A DNA stretch of 63,570 bases from assembly GCA_905234835.1 (NCBI GenBank), contig CAJOIZ010000008.1, positions 1-63,570 on the forward strand. Direction: 5' to 3'. The notes under the pieces are model-generated. The model worked only from the letters and a program-made list of their open reading frames with translations, had not been told where the DNA came from and did not search any database. The DNA comes from Paludibacteraceae bacterium. Lineage in GTDB: Bacteria > Bacteroidota > Bacteroidia > Bacteroidales > Paludibacteraceae. How positions within the stretch are numbered: the first letter of the stretch is position 1; the number at the start of each line of letters is the position of its first letter. A program made the position numbers and the translations under genes. This document shows positions 17,857 through 26,148 of the stretch, piece after piece.

Positions 17857-18514
17857 TTCGATGTACGTCTTTGAGCCACATATAGTCTCGCTTTATTCGT
17901 CTGCCGCTCTTGCGTGGCTGTTGCTTGCGTTGCTGTCCTGTATCGTGATAACGCGCATAGCCTATCCGCCTTTTTTGCATGACTGTCTGGCGGTGGTTTT
18001 CTCCAAGATTACCCGCCGTTATTCGGACACCACGCGCCTGACCCCTGTGGTCTTTTCCCATCTCTTTCTTTTGGGTACGCTCTCCCTCTGCCTGTGGTTG
18101 TGCCTTTACACCGCCGGTCCGTTGCGCTGGTTGCACTACGGTCTGATAGCCGGTCTGATTTCCGCCTGGCTGCTGCTGCGGTTCCTGATAACCCGTTTCC
18201 TCGGTTATGTATTTTCCATACGCCACGAGGCACAGGCGGTGCAGGAAGATTCGCTTTCGCTGCTGATGTTGGTCAGTCTGCTGTTTTTTGGTGTCTGTTG
18301 CGTGGCTCCGTTGATGCCTGTCCAGAAGGTCTTGCCCATGATTGCGGCAGGAATCATTGCTCTTTACCTGATTGTCCTGACAGGCAAGATGCTGGTGACG
18401 TATGCAAGATCTCTCAAAATGTTGTTTTATATAGTACTCTATATATTGACCCTTGAGATAATCCCTTTGACAATGCTTTACGGCGTTGCTTCACAGCTAT
18501 GCCTCATTGTGTAA
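17843..18514 (+). CDS. DUF4271 integral membrane protein
   Basis: A 223-residue protein with six or so hydrophobic helices and short polar loops, placed directly before hemD as in many Bacteroidota. The function is unknown. ATG 17843 overlaps the LOG gene by 14 bases; ATG 17861 would avoid overlap, and I cannot decide between them. A helix-breaking, Arg-rich loop (FSKITRRYSDTTRL) lies between the second and third segments. Confidence 0.82.
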   Translation: MLLFDSMYVFEPHIVSLYSSAALAWLLLALLSCIVITRIAYPPFLHDCLAVVFSKITRRYSDTTRLTPVVFSHLFLLGTLSLCLWLCLYTAGPLRWLHYGLIAGLISAWLLLRFLITRFLGYVFSIRHEAQAVQEDSLSLLMLVSLLFFGVCCVAPLMPVQKVLPMIAAGIIALYLIVLTGKMLVTYARSLKMLFYIVLYILTLEIIPLTMLYGVASQLCLIV

Positions 18515-18526
18515 ACATCCGCTCCT

Positions 18527-19282
18527 ATGACAAAACAAACCTATAAGATTCTGGTGTCGCAGCCGCGTCCTCTGACCGATCACAACCGTTATACGGATAT
18601 GGAGGAGGAGTTCGGTGTGACGTTCGATTTCCGTCAGTTCATCCGTTTGGACGGTTTAGATGTGCGCGAGTTCCGCAAGCAGCATATCAATCCGTTAGAC
18701 TATACCGCCGTGCTGCTCAATACACGTGTGGCGGCAGACCAGTATTTCCGCATGTGTACCGAGATGCGTATCAACGTGCCTGACACGATGCATTTCTACT
18801 GCCTGTCCGAGTCCATCGCCGGATACCTGCAGAAGTACATCCCTTACCGCAAGCGCAAGGTCTTTTATGCGGAGAACAACAGTTTCGAGGAACTGCTGCC
18901 CACGATGAACCGCCGTCCGAACGAGAAGTACCTGATGGTGGTGTCGGAGCATTACAACGATGAGGTTATCAAGATGCTCGCTGCCCACAAAATCACAGTC
19001 AAGCCGGCTGTTATGTACCGCTCCGTGCCTGCCGAGTGGGACAAAAAGGAACCGTTCGACTATCAGATGGTGGTCATCTTCACGCCCACCGGTGCAACTG
19101 CTCTCCACAACAGTTTCCCCGAACTTAAAACGGGCGACAAGATAATAGCGGCATTCGGACAGAACACCATCACTGCTTTCCGCAGTTTCGGTATCGAACC
19201 CGATATTCAGGCTCCTACACCCGAGTTCCCCGGGATTACTTCCGCTATCCATTATTATTTGGAGAACCACCTCCAGAAGTAG
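18527..19282 (+). CDS. hemD: uroporphyrinogen-III synthase
   Basis: A 251-residue protein of the Bacteroidota HemD type, which closes and inverts the fourth ring of hydroxymethylbilane on the way to haem and sirohaem. Two similar alpha/beta domains can be traced (about 8-130 and 130-240), with the conserved FTPTGATAL segment near 182-190 and a final PEFPGITSAI. Sequence identity among HemD proteins is low, so the call also rests on its position between DUF4271 and rnpA. Two bases separate it from rnpA. Confidence 0.85.
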   Translation: MTKQTYKILVSQPRPLTDHNRYTDMEEEFGVTFDFRQFIRLDGLDVREFRKQHINPLDYTAVLLNTRVAADQYFRMCTEMRINVPDTMHFYCLSESIAGYLQKYIPYRKRKVFYAENNSFEELLPTMNRRPNEKYLMVVSEHYNDEVIKMLAAHKITVKPAVMYRSVPAEWDKKEPFDYQMVVIFTPTGATALHNSFPELKTGDKIIAAFGQNTITAFRSFGIEPDIQAPTPEFPGITSAIHYYLENHLQK

Positions 19283-19284
19283 CT

Positions 19285-19653
19285 GTGCGATATACCTTCT
19301 CCAAATCGCAGCGTTTGTGCGGCAAGATGCGTATCAACGCCTTCTATTCCGCCGGTCGGAAGTTCGTGGCGTGGCCTCTGCGGGTGACATATATCCGCAA
19401 GGATGACGCATCGTCCCTCTCTCCGCAAGACACTGAGGTGCTGGTTTGGGCACCCAAAGCATTGTTCCGTCACGCTGTGGACCGTAACCGTCTGCGCCGT
19501 CTGATGCGTGAGGCGTGGCGGTTGCAGCAGCACAGCCTGAACGGTTCGTACGTGCTGGCGTTTAACTATATGGACAAATCCTTGCAGCCGTTTGAGGTGA
19601 TTAGTCGTGCCGTCACGAAAGCCATCAACAAACTCAACAGTTTGTCCGAATAA
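19285..19653 (+). CDS. rnpA: ribonuclease P protein component
   Basis: A 122-residue basic protein with the RnpA signature ([17 protein letters not shown], about 64-80), which contacts the RNase P RNA and pre-tRNA leaders. The start codon is GTG at 19285, two bases after the hemD stop. The pairing with yidD 13 bases downstream is highly conserved in bacteria. Confidence 0.95.
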   Translation: MRYTFSKSQRLCGKMRINAFYSAGRKFVAWPLRVTYIRKDDASSLSPQDTEVLVWAPKALFRHAVDRNRLRRLMREAWRLQQHSLNGSYVLAFNYMDKSLQPFEVISRAVTKAINKLNSLSE

Positions 19654-19666
19654 TGCCGCTTGTCCG

Positions 19667-19906
19667 ATGAAAAAGCAAATTCCGTGGCATACGTATTTGA
19701 AGAAGCTGTTTCTTCTGCCGGTCTATTTCTATCGTGCTTGCATCTCCCCGCTTACGCCTCCTTCGTGCCGCTACACGCCGACATGTAGCCAGTATATGAT
19801 TGAGGCAGTGATGAAGCACGGTATTATCCGTGGCGGCTGGCTCGGCATCAAGCGTATCCTTCGCTGTCATCCGTGGGGCGGCAGCGGCTATGACCCCGTG
19901 CCGTAA
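19667..19906 (+). CDS. yidD: membrane protein insertion efficiency factor YidD
   Basis: A 79-residue protein with an N-terminal amphipathic and hydrophobic helix followed by the YidD signature: [23 protein letters not shown] and GGSGYDPVP. It assists YidC-dependent membrane insertion. Tandem rnpA-yidD order supports the call. The repeat element copy B begins only 50 bases beyond its stop, so the usual next genes of this neighbourhood have been displaced. Confidence 0.95.
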   Translation: MKKQIPWHTYLKKLFLLPVYFYRACISPLTPPSCRYTPTCSQYMIEAVMKHGIIRGGWLGIKRILRCHPWGGSGYDPVP

Positions 19907-19955
19907 AACGGGTCTGATGAGCGGTGTTTGAATATCCGCCCTATAGTCCGAAAAT

Positions 19956-20328
19956 AATACGTCAAAGATCACTTGCAGTTTGTGAATGGGGAGCTGCATC
20001 CCATCCCGACGTCCCACAGCGCTATGTTGTGGCAATCGTCGTACATAGGTGATGGCACTCTGCTACACAAACAGAAACAGAAAAAAGAAAACATCCTGTA
20101 CGATAGATGTCTCTTCCCCTTCTTATCCGCCTGTGCACAAGGCGAATAACACGTCTGACTGCCACTTGTAATACGCCTCACGGCGTGAGGTCATTTCCAC
20201 TGAAACGACGTGCAAAGATAATACATTTTTGGGCAAAATGCAATACCTTCTTAAGAAAAGTAAACTCTTTTTGCGACTTTATTAGGAAATAGGGCATAAA
20301 AAAGTTGTCCTATCTTAAGAAAAGGAAA
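19956..20328 (-). repeat. candidate structured RNA element, copy B
   Basis: The inverted partner of 2471-2816. The promoter, the two CTTTTCTTAAGA boxes and the chain of hairpins are kept. Differences sit in loops or turn A-T and C-G pairs into G-T pairs (first stem CGTTTC/GAAATG; third stem ATTCGCC/GGCGGAT). Copy B has one extra base near 20190 and about 30 extra bases near 20060-20095, both of which break the frame open in copy A. Confidence 0.8.
20213..20243 (-). promoter_or_regulatory. promoter of element copy B
   Basis: On the minus strand: TTG (20241-20243), 20 bases, TATCTTTG (20213-20220), identical in spacing to copy A. Transcription would run left towards yidD and converge with the rnpA-yidD transcript. 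Confidence 0.7.
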
Positions 20329-20332
20329 TTTT

Positions 20333-20435
20333 TTATAGTTGAGAGTTTAGAGTTGAATGTTGAGTGAAGTTGGAGAGTTGTTTTATAGTTGATAATTGAG
20401 AGTTGAGAGTTGATAGTTGAGAGTTTCAAATTTAT
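20333..20435. repeat. degenerate heptamer array
   Basis: Irregular AGTTGAG, AGTTTAG and AGTTGAT units, the same family as at 14751, abut the outer edge of element copy B. Confidence 0.7.
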
Positions 20436-20544
20436 GATTTCAAATTGCAAATTTAGAGGCGGGATATCGTCCTGTCGGAATTTCGGGATACCGTGCTTTC
20501 GGGATGTCGGTATCTTCGTTATTCTAAAGAGGACGGCGGGGCTT

Positions 20545-20770
20545 TTACAAGCGGCTCTGGAGAGCCGTGTTCAAATCGTATTTGAACGCAATAGACGAAA
20601 TGAAAGCCGATTACTAATCGGCGGAATACGAAGAAAAAAGCGGCTACCAGTCGTTACAAGAGACGAAAGGGCTGCGAATTAAATTTGCAGGCAATAAAAG
20701 AAAAAGACAGAAGGTTATCTGGGTTAGCCTTTTGTTATTATTGCTTGCGGACAAAGCCGCAAGAGCAGGA
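20545..20770. other. hairpin-dense non-coding block
   Basis: At least four short perfect hairpins follow one another: CGGCTC/GAGCCG near 20553, TTCAAAT/ATTTGAA near 20568, GCCGATTA/TAATCGGC near 20602, and CTTGCGG/CCGCAAG near 20744. Frames on the plus strand (20410-20682, 20685-21071) show no protein character and carry these palindromes inside. The stretch 19907-20909 therefore contains only repeats and this block. It may be a REP-like palindromic element, but no transposase is next to it. Confidence 0.5.
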
Positions 20771-20909
20771 CCTTTTTCGACCTCTTTCGGAAGGGCCAAT
20801 GATGAATTCATTTCAGATGGAAAGGAATAAAGGGCATGGTATACAATTCTGCTATGCTTTTTTTGAAGTCATAGAAATCTTAGGTGAGCAGATACTGTCC
20901 CCCTTTACG

Positions 20910-21407
20910 TTAAAAAAAATAAAAAGCCATCTTAAGAAACTTTTCATTCAACATATAGTCATATACTATCTTAAAATCACTTTTTGGCGCAGCCAATACA
21001 CAACAGACATAATAATATGTGCCGTTTTTATCTTGTACACTATTATAACATTGCAAAAGCGTGTTAACTAAAACATTATCGTGAGTGAAATAATAATGTT
21101 CGGGAATCTCTTTCCTGTCCAAGTACTTTATTGTGAAGAAATATTCTTCGCCTTCGTTTTCTATTTTTATTTCACTGCAAATTGACTTTACAGAACTTCG
21201 CAATGCTTGCAATAACGCCAAATATGCGTCTCTTTTTGCAATACTATCGGCTTCCTCTAAAGTAGAACCACGTCCGTATCCTGTCCGGCACACGTAATCT
21301 TCATTGTCTTTCATCGTTTGAGTACATGATGCACAAATGGTTTGTCGGTTTTCCGAAAATGCAGCAGTACAGCATATAAACAATAAAAAAATCAAATATT
21401 TCTCCAT
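20910..21407 (-). CDS. small secreted protein, LPP20-like
   Basis: A 165-residue protein with a signal peptide (about 1-18). The segment GYGRGSTLEEADSIAKRDAYLALLQAL (described here as residues 43-69) has the alternating Ala/Asp pattern of the LPP20/FlgT-N family, which occurs in envelope-associated proteins. Six to seven cysteines suggest disulphides. It is the last gene of the leftward AT-rich island, 30 bases after the FGE-like gene. The function is unknown. Confidence 0.65.
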   Translation of the reverse strand: MEKYLIFLLFICCTAAFSENRQTICASCTQTMKDNEDYVCRTGYGRGSTLEEADSIAKRDAYLALLQALRSSVKSICSEIKIENEGEEYFFTIKYLDRKEIPEHYYFTHDNVLVNTLLQCYNSVQDKNGTYYYVCCVLAAPKSDFKIVYDYMLNEKFLKMAFYFF

Positions 21408-21437
21408 AACCTTATAGAATGTTATTCGCCGACAACA

Positions 21438-22169
21438 TTATGGAGTAACATCCATCGCCAATCTTAGCCCCAATGTATAGTGCCGGGTATATCTATTTAT
21501 ATGATTACGATTAGCCGGTCTCAAAAATTTCTCTTCATTTGCAAAACATCCTCCCTTAAATACTTTTATATCTGATTCTTGCTGACAATTGTTTTGATAT
21601 GCAAGACTGTTGTAACTGTCAGCACACCATTCGTTTACGTTACCTATAAGATCATATATCCCCCAACAATCAGACTTCAAAGAACCGACCTTATGAGAAG
21701 TGATATTGTTACGAGAGGGCTTTTCAACACTTTTCAGACACCAAACATAAGAAGTAAATTTCTCTTTTTCCATCTTTTTATAAGACATAGATGCCACATA
21801 TTCCCATTCTGCTTCAGTTGGAAGTCTATAATTCTTTCCAGTTATTTGATTCAATTTCTTTATGAATTTCTGACAATCATCCCAAGATACACATTCAACG
21901 GGATAGTCCAAACCTCGATGGTAAGCAGGATCATACACCATAACTGCTTTCCAAAGTTTTTGTGTGACTTCATATTTACCTAAATAAAACTCTTTTACAT
22001 GGACAGAATGTATCGGACGTTCATCAAGGTCAGCATCAACGTCTTCACTTCCCATCAGAAAGTCACCACTTGGAATATAAACCATATCAACATCATAAAC
22101 TTTATGCTTACAACTAAGAAGTGCAAAACAAAAAGCTACAATGATAAGAAACGTGTTTGTGTTATTCAT
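21438..22169 (-). CDS. formylglycine-generating-enzyme-like (SUMF1 domain) lipoprotein
   Basis: A 243-residue protein with a signal peptide and lipobox (FALLSC). The FGE-sulfatase fold is clear: MVYIPSGDFLMGS at the start, KYEVTQKLWKAV, PVECVSWDDCQKF, YRLPTEAEWEY, GNVNEWCADSY, and the C-terminal GLRLA. In related Bacteroidota lipoproteins this domain is usually structural (for example GldJ/GldK types) rather than a sulfatase activator. I start it at ATG 22169, since 15 extra codons upstream are AT-rich leader. Its neighbours are small exported proteins, pointing to an envelope role. Confidence 0.85.
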   Translation of the reverse strand: MNNTNTFLIIVAFCFALLSCKHKVYDVDMVYIPSGDFLMGSEDVDADLDERPIHSVHVKEFYLGKYEVTQKLWKAVMVYDPAYHRGLDYPVECVSWDDCQKFIKKLNQITGKNYRLPTEAEWEYVASMSYKKMEKEKFTSYVWCLKSVEKPSRNNITSHKVGSLKSDCWGIYDLIGNVNEWCADSYNSLAYQNNCQQESDIKVFKGGCFANEEKFLRPANRNHINRYTRHYTLGLRLAMDVTP

Positions 22170-22227
22170 ATTACGATAGGAATAATATGAGGGTGTGTCA
22201 AAATTAATTGGCACACCCTCTTTGAGA

Positions 22228-22377
22228 TCAATTGTTAACTAACGGACGGGCACCACGATAGATTCTATTTGCATTATCAACTGCGGCATCAGATTCGGAA
22301 CTCCCGGCAGCAATCATAATAAACATACTGATTACTACTGCTTGTAAAGCAATAATGAGAACACTTTTCTTGAACAT
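22228..22377 (-). CDS. 49-residue exported peptide
   Basis: A short frame with good coding features: it starts MFKKSVLIIAL, runs through a hydrophobic core to an AAGS cleavage-like site, and ends with a polar tail DAAVDNANRIYRGARPL. Its start overlaps the VanZ-like gene by 43 bases in another frame, and it precedes the FGE-like lipoprotein by 58 bases. A signal peptide plus about 23 mature residues suggests a secreted peptide. I do not recognise it. Internal ATGs at the 18th and 21st codons are alternatives but would destroy the signal peptide. Confidence 0.5.
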   Translation of the reverse strand: MFKKSVLIIALQAVVISMFIMIAAGSSESDAAVDNANRIYRGARPLVNN

Positions 22378-22766
22378 AATAAGAAGATTATTAAAGTTAA
22401 ACAATATGTAATAATATCAAACCAATCAAAGGTCCCAGAAACACAGCCAAAATACTGACCTGTTTCCAAAAGGAAAGGGAGACTGACGGCTATACCGACC
22501 AGCAAGCGATTCAGCCATCCCTTTTCCTTAAGAAAAAATATTTGAACCAATAACAATGACATATACCAAAGAGCATCCGGCAAACAATAAATAAGGAAAT
22601 AGAGAAAAAGATTATCCTTATTGATTGTCTGTATAATCTCAACTTGCGTAATATGCAGTTTTGCAAAGGCAACAACAGGCGTTCTAAAGAAATAATAAAT
22701 ACCCGTTCCTAATAACAGACACACTATCGCAATAATGAGAATAACTATTGTCGCTCGTTGGCTCAA
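22335..22766 (-). CDS. small VanZ-like membrane protein
   Basis: A 143-residue protein with four hydrophobic helices. The third loop and helix carry ETGQYFGCVSGTFDWFDII, which resembles the ExxQ...GTFDxxD pattern of VanZ-like proteins. VanZ homologues sit in the membrane and have little known biochemistry. It is 10 bases after the Cys-rich secreted protein gene and is co-directional with the rest of the island. Confidence 0.6.
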   Translation of the reverse strand: MSQRATIVILIIAIVCLLLGTGIYYFFRTPVVAFAKLHITQVEIIQTINKDNLFLYFLIYCLPDALWYMSLLLVQIFFLKEKGWLNRLLVGIAVSLPFLLETGQYFGCVSGTFDWFDIITYCLTLIIFLLCSRKVFSLLLYKQ

Positions 22767-22776
22767 AAAGATGTTA

Positions 22777-23067
22777 TTACTTCAAATTAAAGTAATATGT
22801 TTTTCCATTATATGTGAAACAGTATTCAAAACATGCACACCATCTTTTTTCAGTTGGTGCACAATAATTTGAATTATTGTACGGATTCTTGCTATAAGTA
22901 GCAACTATGTTATTGGTATTTGAACAATGATTCACATAAATTTTGCCAGATTCTACATAAAATCCCTCTGATACATCCTTTGCGCTAAAAGCCGTAATGT
23001 AATCACAAGCACTTGCTGCAACTGAAATTGTCAATGCAGCGAATAGCATCATAAAAAACTTTTTCAT
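22777..23067 (-). CDS. small cysteine-rich secreted protein
   Basis: A 96-residue protein with a signal peptide (about 1-20) and six cysteines in the mature part, ending in an aromatic tail (NGKTYYFNL). The cleavage region AASAC could also be read as a weak lipobox. The leader before its ATG resembles that of the next upstream gene (23198-23512), which points to a duplicated pair. I do not recognise the family. Confidence 0.6.
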   Translation of the reverse strand: MKKFFMMLFAALTISVAASACDYITAFSAKDVSEGFYVESGKIYVNHCSNTNNIVATYSKNPYNNSNYCAPTEKRWCACFEYCFTYNGKTYYFNLK

Positions 23068-23197
23068 TTTTGTTGTTGCTCGTTTATATCCCGTTGAGCA
23101 TCGGTTTTTGTAGGGTTAAAATTGGGTTGATGGTGTCTATGCTATTGCCGTTGTTGCAAAAAGCAGTAACGGAAATATCCATTTTTCCTTGTTATAA

Positions 23198-23512
23198 TCA
23201 TTTCGGGTCAAAAAAATAACCATTGGCGGATTTGTAGTAATACTCACCGTATCTCGTCCCGTCACCGTAACGAGGGTTAACACTTACTGGAGATGGTTTA
23301 TGATACCTTACGGTCAGCATCATTGCCTTGTCATCAAAAGTCCCGTTGGCAGTTGCTATAGATTTTGCATTAATTTGATAGCATCTTACAGTGTAGGATG
23401 CAGAGCATTCAATTAAAGAATTTTGTAACGTCTGTTTCGGCATAAGCGTCATACTTTCCGAAAGCAACAACAAGCAACTTGCTGCCGTTAGACAAATAAA
23501 TAACTTTTTCAT
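23198..23512 (-). CDS. small secreted protein
   Basis: A 104-residue protein with a signal peptide (about 1-20, MKKLFICLTAASCLLL), a short mature domain with two cysteines and a Tyr/Gly-rich end (GDGTRYGEYYYKSANGYFF). It is the first gene after the island promoter at 24004, about 490 bases downstream of it. Its end differs from the neighbouring small protein, but the N-terminus and the sequence around the ATG are alike. The function is unknown. Confidence 0.55.
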   Translation of the reverse strand: MKKLFICLTAASCLLLLSESMTLMPKQTLQNSLIECSASYTVRCYQINAKSIATANGTFDDKAMMLTVRYHKPSPVSVNPRYGDGTRYGEYYYKSANGYFFDPK

Positions 23513-24279
23513 TTTGTTTGTTGGCGGTTATATCCCATCGCCCCATCGGTTTTATAAGAAAAATATTAATCGGCATTGTTGCCGTTGTCTATCATGCGTT
23601 ATACAACAAAAAACGTAGACCTCGAGTTGCTTACTCACAATTCGAGGTCTTAGCATTACCTATAGAGTCAAATAAACAACAGGAAACCTACGCCGATATG
23701 ACAATCCACTTACAGAAAAACAGCAAGTGGATATGATTGTCATACCCCATAGGCATCTACTGCTCACTTTGATTTTGACTCTAATTCTAAAAGTTGCTAA
23801 GTTTCGAATTGCCAAATGCAAAGCGTCAATAAACGCTATTCAATATTTTTTTTGAATCCCTCTAACCCCCACATTGATACCCCATATCATTCCTTATTGA
23901 GATAAAACACGGATTATACCAAATGTGTCCGGCGTAGATAGAATTCCTTGAAAAGAGTATTTGACTCATGTACACACTTGTACTCACACACTCTTTCCGA
24001 GCGCAAAAGTACTATAAAAATACAATGTACAAAATATATTATTATTTTTTTAGTTTAAAAAAACACGCATCCTCTGAATATCTTTACTAAAAATGAACAA
24101 ATAATGTGCATTATCTTAAGCCCCCATCTTTCGTTGGATGATTCAGCAACAATGGAGTACCATATTTTGTTTCATTAGTCAGAACGGGAACACACGTTGA
24201 CTTGTTTTAGGAATGCCCCTGATTCTGTTTTGGTACGGTACGGGTATCTTGAGGTGAGGTGTTCATTCTGTGAAAGTAT
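23513..24279. other. gene-free AT-rich leader region
   Basis: No frame here looks coding on either strand. Two hairpins stand out: AGACCTCGA/TCGAGGTCT at about 23610-23650 and a bulged stem between 23698 and 23740 that brings together two copies of ATGACAAT. If the promoter at 24004 is used, both lie in the 5' UTR of the small secreted protein gene and could control it. Confidence 0.45.
24004..24032 (-). promoter_or_regulatory. probable promoter of the secreted-protein island
   Basis: On the minus strand: TTG (24030-24032), an 18-base spacer and TACTTTTG (24004-24011). It faces left towards the genes at 23512-20910 and implies a leader of roughly 490 bases. Confidence 0.5.
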
Positions 24280-24367
24280 TGCTCGTTATCGTGTCGTTGT
24301 CGTGTCGTTATCGACTCGTTATCGTGTCGTTATCGTGTCGTTATCGACTCGTTATCGACTCGTTATC
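24280..24367. repeat. 11-bp tandem repeat, eight units
   Basis: Units alternate between GTGTCGTTATC and GACTCGTTATC with few changes, 150 bases beyond the dsbD stop codon. The frame 24197-24436 on the plus strand simply translates this array. Confidence 0.85.
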
Positions 24368-24516
24368 GTATTTGGTATTGTATTTGTAGGGATTACAGCA
24401 CGAGAAGATGCTCTCTTTCAAGCAGGGATGGCCTAATGAGTCCGTTCCTGTCATTGAAGGAAATCGTCGGGGGAGGTGGTTATTGTCAAAAGGGGATGGG
24501 GGATGTGGCTGATGCG

Positions 24517-26142
24517 TCACAGTTCCAGCCATTGAAGGAAATCGTCGGGGGAGGCGGTGAAAGCCATCGGCGTGCCGTGGGGCGTGCCGTCCGGCGAGAG
24601 GCGGAAATAGAGCGGCTGGGCGTTGGAACGGAACAGCTCGCGCTGGAGGCGGGAGAACTCCACGCCGTCTTGTATGCCGTTGGCGTTCTCATCACGGCGC
24701 GAATCGACAAAGAGCTCAATGAGAACATAGTCACGCAACGCCTCCTGTACACGGCTGTCCGTCATCACATACTGCTCCATCTTGCGGCAATTGACACAGC
24801 CGTAGCCCGTGAAATAGAGCAGCACGGGCTTGTCCTCCTGACGGGCATAGGCGAGTCCCTCGTTGTAGTCGTGGAAGATGTCGCGGTAGGGAATCTCCAT
24901 CGGCGGCGCGAAAGCGGCAACGGCTTTCCCGTCGGACGCGCCCCAGACGGCAGGCAGCAGGTACAGCGCGAAGCCGAACGAAGAGAGTGCGATGAGGGAC
25001 TTGACGACCAAGCGCGTGACGGAGCGGTCCGCCGCACGGAGAATGCGCAGGATACCTATAAGATGGTATATCGCCAGCCCGCCGAAGCACAATACCCAAA
25101 GCACAAAGAACAGCCATCTGGGTAGTATGCCCCAGCCGTAGGCGGTGTCGGCAACGGAGAGGAACTTGAGCGACAGCGCCAGTTCGAGGAAGGCGAGCGT
25201 CACTTTCAGCGAGTTCATCCAGTCGCCCGACCTGGGCAGCCGTTGTAGCGCGTCCGGGAAGAGCGCCAGCAGCGAGAACGGCAGCGCCAGAGCAAGGGCA
25301 AAGCCGAGCATTCCGAGGGTGGGTGCGAGCAAGTGCATGGACGCCGCCTCCACGAGCAAAGTGCCGATAATGGGACCCGTACACGAGAAGGACACGATGA
25401 CCAGCGTGAACGCCATCAGCAGCAGGCTGCCTATGCCCGTTGTCCGGCGCGAGCGGTTGTCCATAGCGGTAGCCCACGAGGCGGGCAACTGTATCTCAAA
25501 CAGACCGAAGAAAGACAGCGCGAAGACCACTAACAGAATGAAAAAGAACAGATTGAGCGCGGCTGAGGTGGAGAGCTGGTTCAAAGCGGACGCTCCGAAT
25601 ACCATAGTGACGAGCAGGCCCAGCGAGACGTAGATAACCACAATAGCCGCCCCGTAGAGCAATGCGTCCCGCTTGCCCCGTCGGTCTTTGCCGCGATGGA
25701 GGAAGAAAGAGACGGTCATCGGGATGACGGGCCATACGCAGGGGGTGAAGATGGCAAGCAGGCCGCCTGCCAGCCCCAGCAGGAAGATAAGCCACAGGGA
25801 CTGCGTGCCGTCAGCGGCAGGCGCAGCGATGACCGTGCTGCCGGTGTCGTCACCGCCGCAGACATAGGTCTCGGGCGACAGGCACTGGAAATCGTTGCAG
25901 GCGACATAGCGGATGGTGTCGCCCTGCCGGACGGTGAAGGTGTGCGTGCCGTAGTAGTCCTCGCCGACTATCGAGTCGCCGATGCTGATGAGCGTCATGT
26001 GCCACGACGAGTCCATCCGGGCGCTTAGCTCCGCCGTTCCGCCGGCAAGCCGAGAAGCCGACCAGTGGACAGGGGTCAGAATCTCCGCCGCCACGGCAAG
26101 CGGCAGCAGAAGCATGAGGAAGGACAGCAGGCGGCGCGGCAT
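24517..26142 (-). CDS. dsbD: thiol:disulfide interchange protein DsbD
   Basis: A 541-residue inner-membrane protein that passes electrons from cytoplasmic thioredoxin to the periplasm. The N-terminal domain carries a CNDFQC pair (Cys82/Cys87). The membrane part has TPCVWP (Cys135) and SCTGP, the two cysteines that work as the transmembrane relay. The C-terminal thioredoxin domain has GCVNC (Cys449/Cys452). All three redox pairs are present. It is the last gene of a ten-gene co-directional run and starts six bases after nadE. A 28-base copy of its 3' end lies downstream at 24452-24479. Confidence 0.95.
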   Translation of the reverse strand: MPRRLLSFLMLLLPLAVAAEILTPVHWSASRLAGGTAELSARMDSSWHMTLISIGDSIVGEDYYGTHTFTVRQGDTIRYVACNDFQCLSPETYVCGGDDTGSTVIAAPAADGTQSLWLIFLLGLAGGLLAIFTPCVWPVIPMTVSFFLHRGKDRRGKRDALLYGAAIVVIYVSLGLLVTMVFGASALNQLSTSAALNLFFFILLVVFALSFFGLFEIQLPASWATAMDNRSRRTTGIGSLLLMAFTLVIVSFSCTGPIIGTLLVEAASMHLLAPTLGMLGFALALALPFSLLALFPDALQRLPRSGDWMNSLKVTLAFLELALSLKFLSVADTAYGWGILPRWLFFVLWVLCFGGLAIYHLIGILRILRAADRSVTRLVVKSLIALSSFGFALYLLPAVWGASDGKAVAAFAPPMEIPYRDIFHDYNEGLAYARQEDKPVLLYFTGYGCVNCRKMEQYVMTDSRVQEALRDYVLIELFVDSRRDENANGIQDGVEFSRLQRELFRSNAQPLYFRLSPDGTPHGTPMAFTASPDDFLQWLEL

Positions 26143-26148
26143 CGTCGT

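Noticed and set aside
19956..20328. Insertion sequence
   Set aside because: No transposase frame, no terminal inverted repeats or target duplication could be identified around the element.
20410..21071. Two plus-strand frames of 90 and 128 codons after element copy B
   Set aside because: They run through heptamer repeats and perfect palindromes, and the second overlaps the LPP20-like gene; no protein character.
24280..24367. Possible CRISPR array
   Set aside because: The units are contiguous 11-mers without spacers, and no cas gene is present anywhere in the window.
24197..24436. A 79-codon plus-strand frame
   Set aside because: Most of it is a translation of the 11-bp tandem array.
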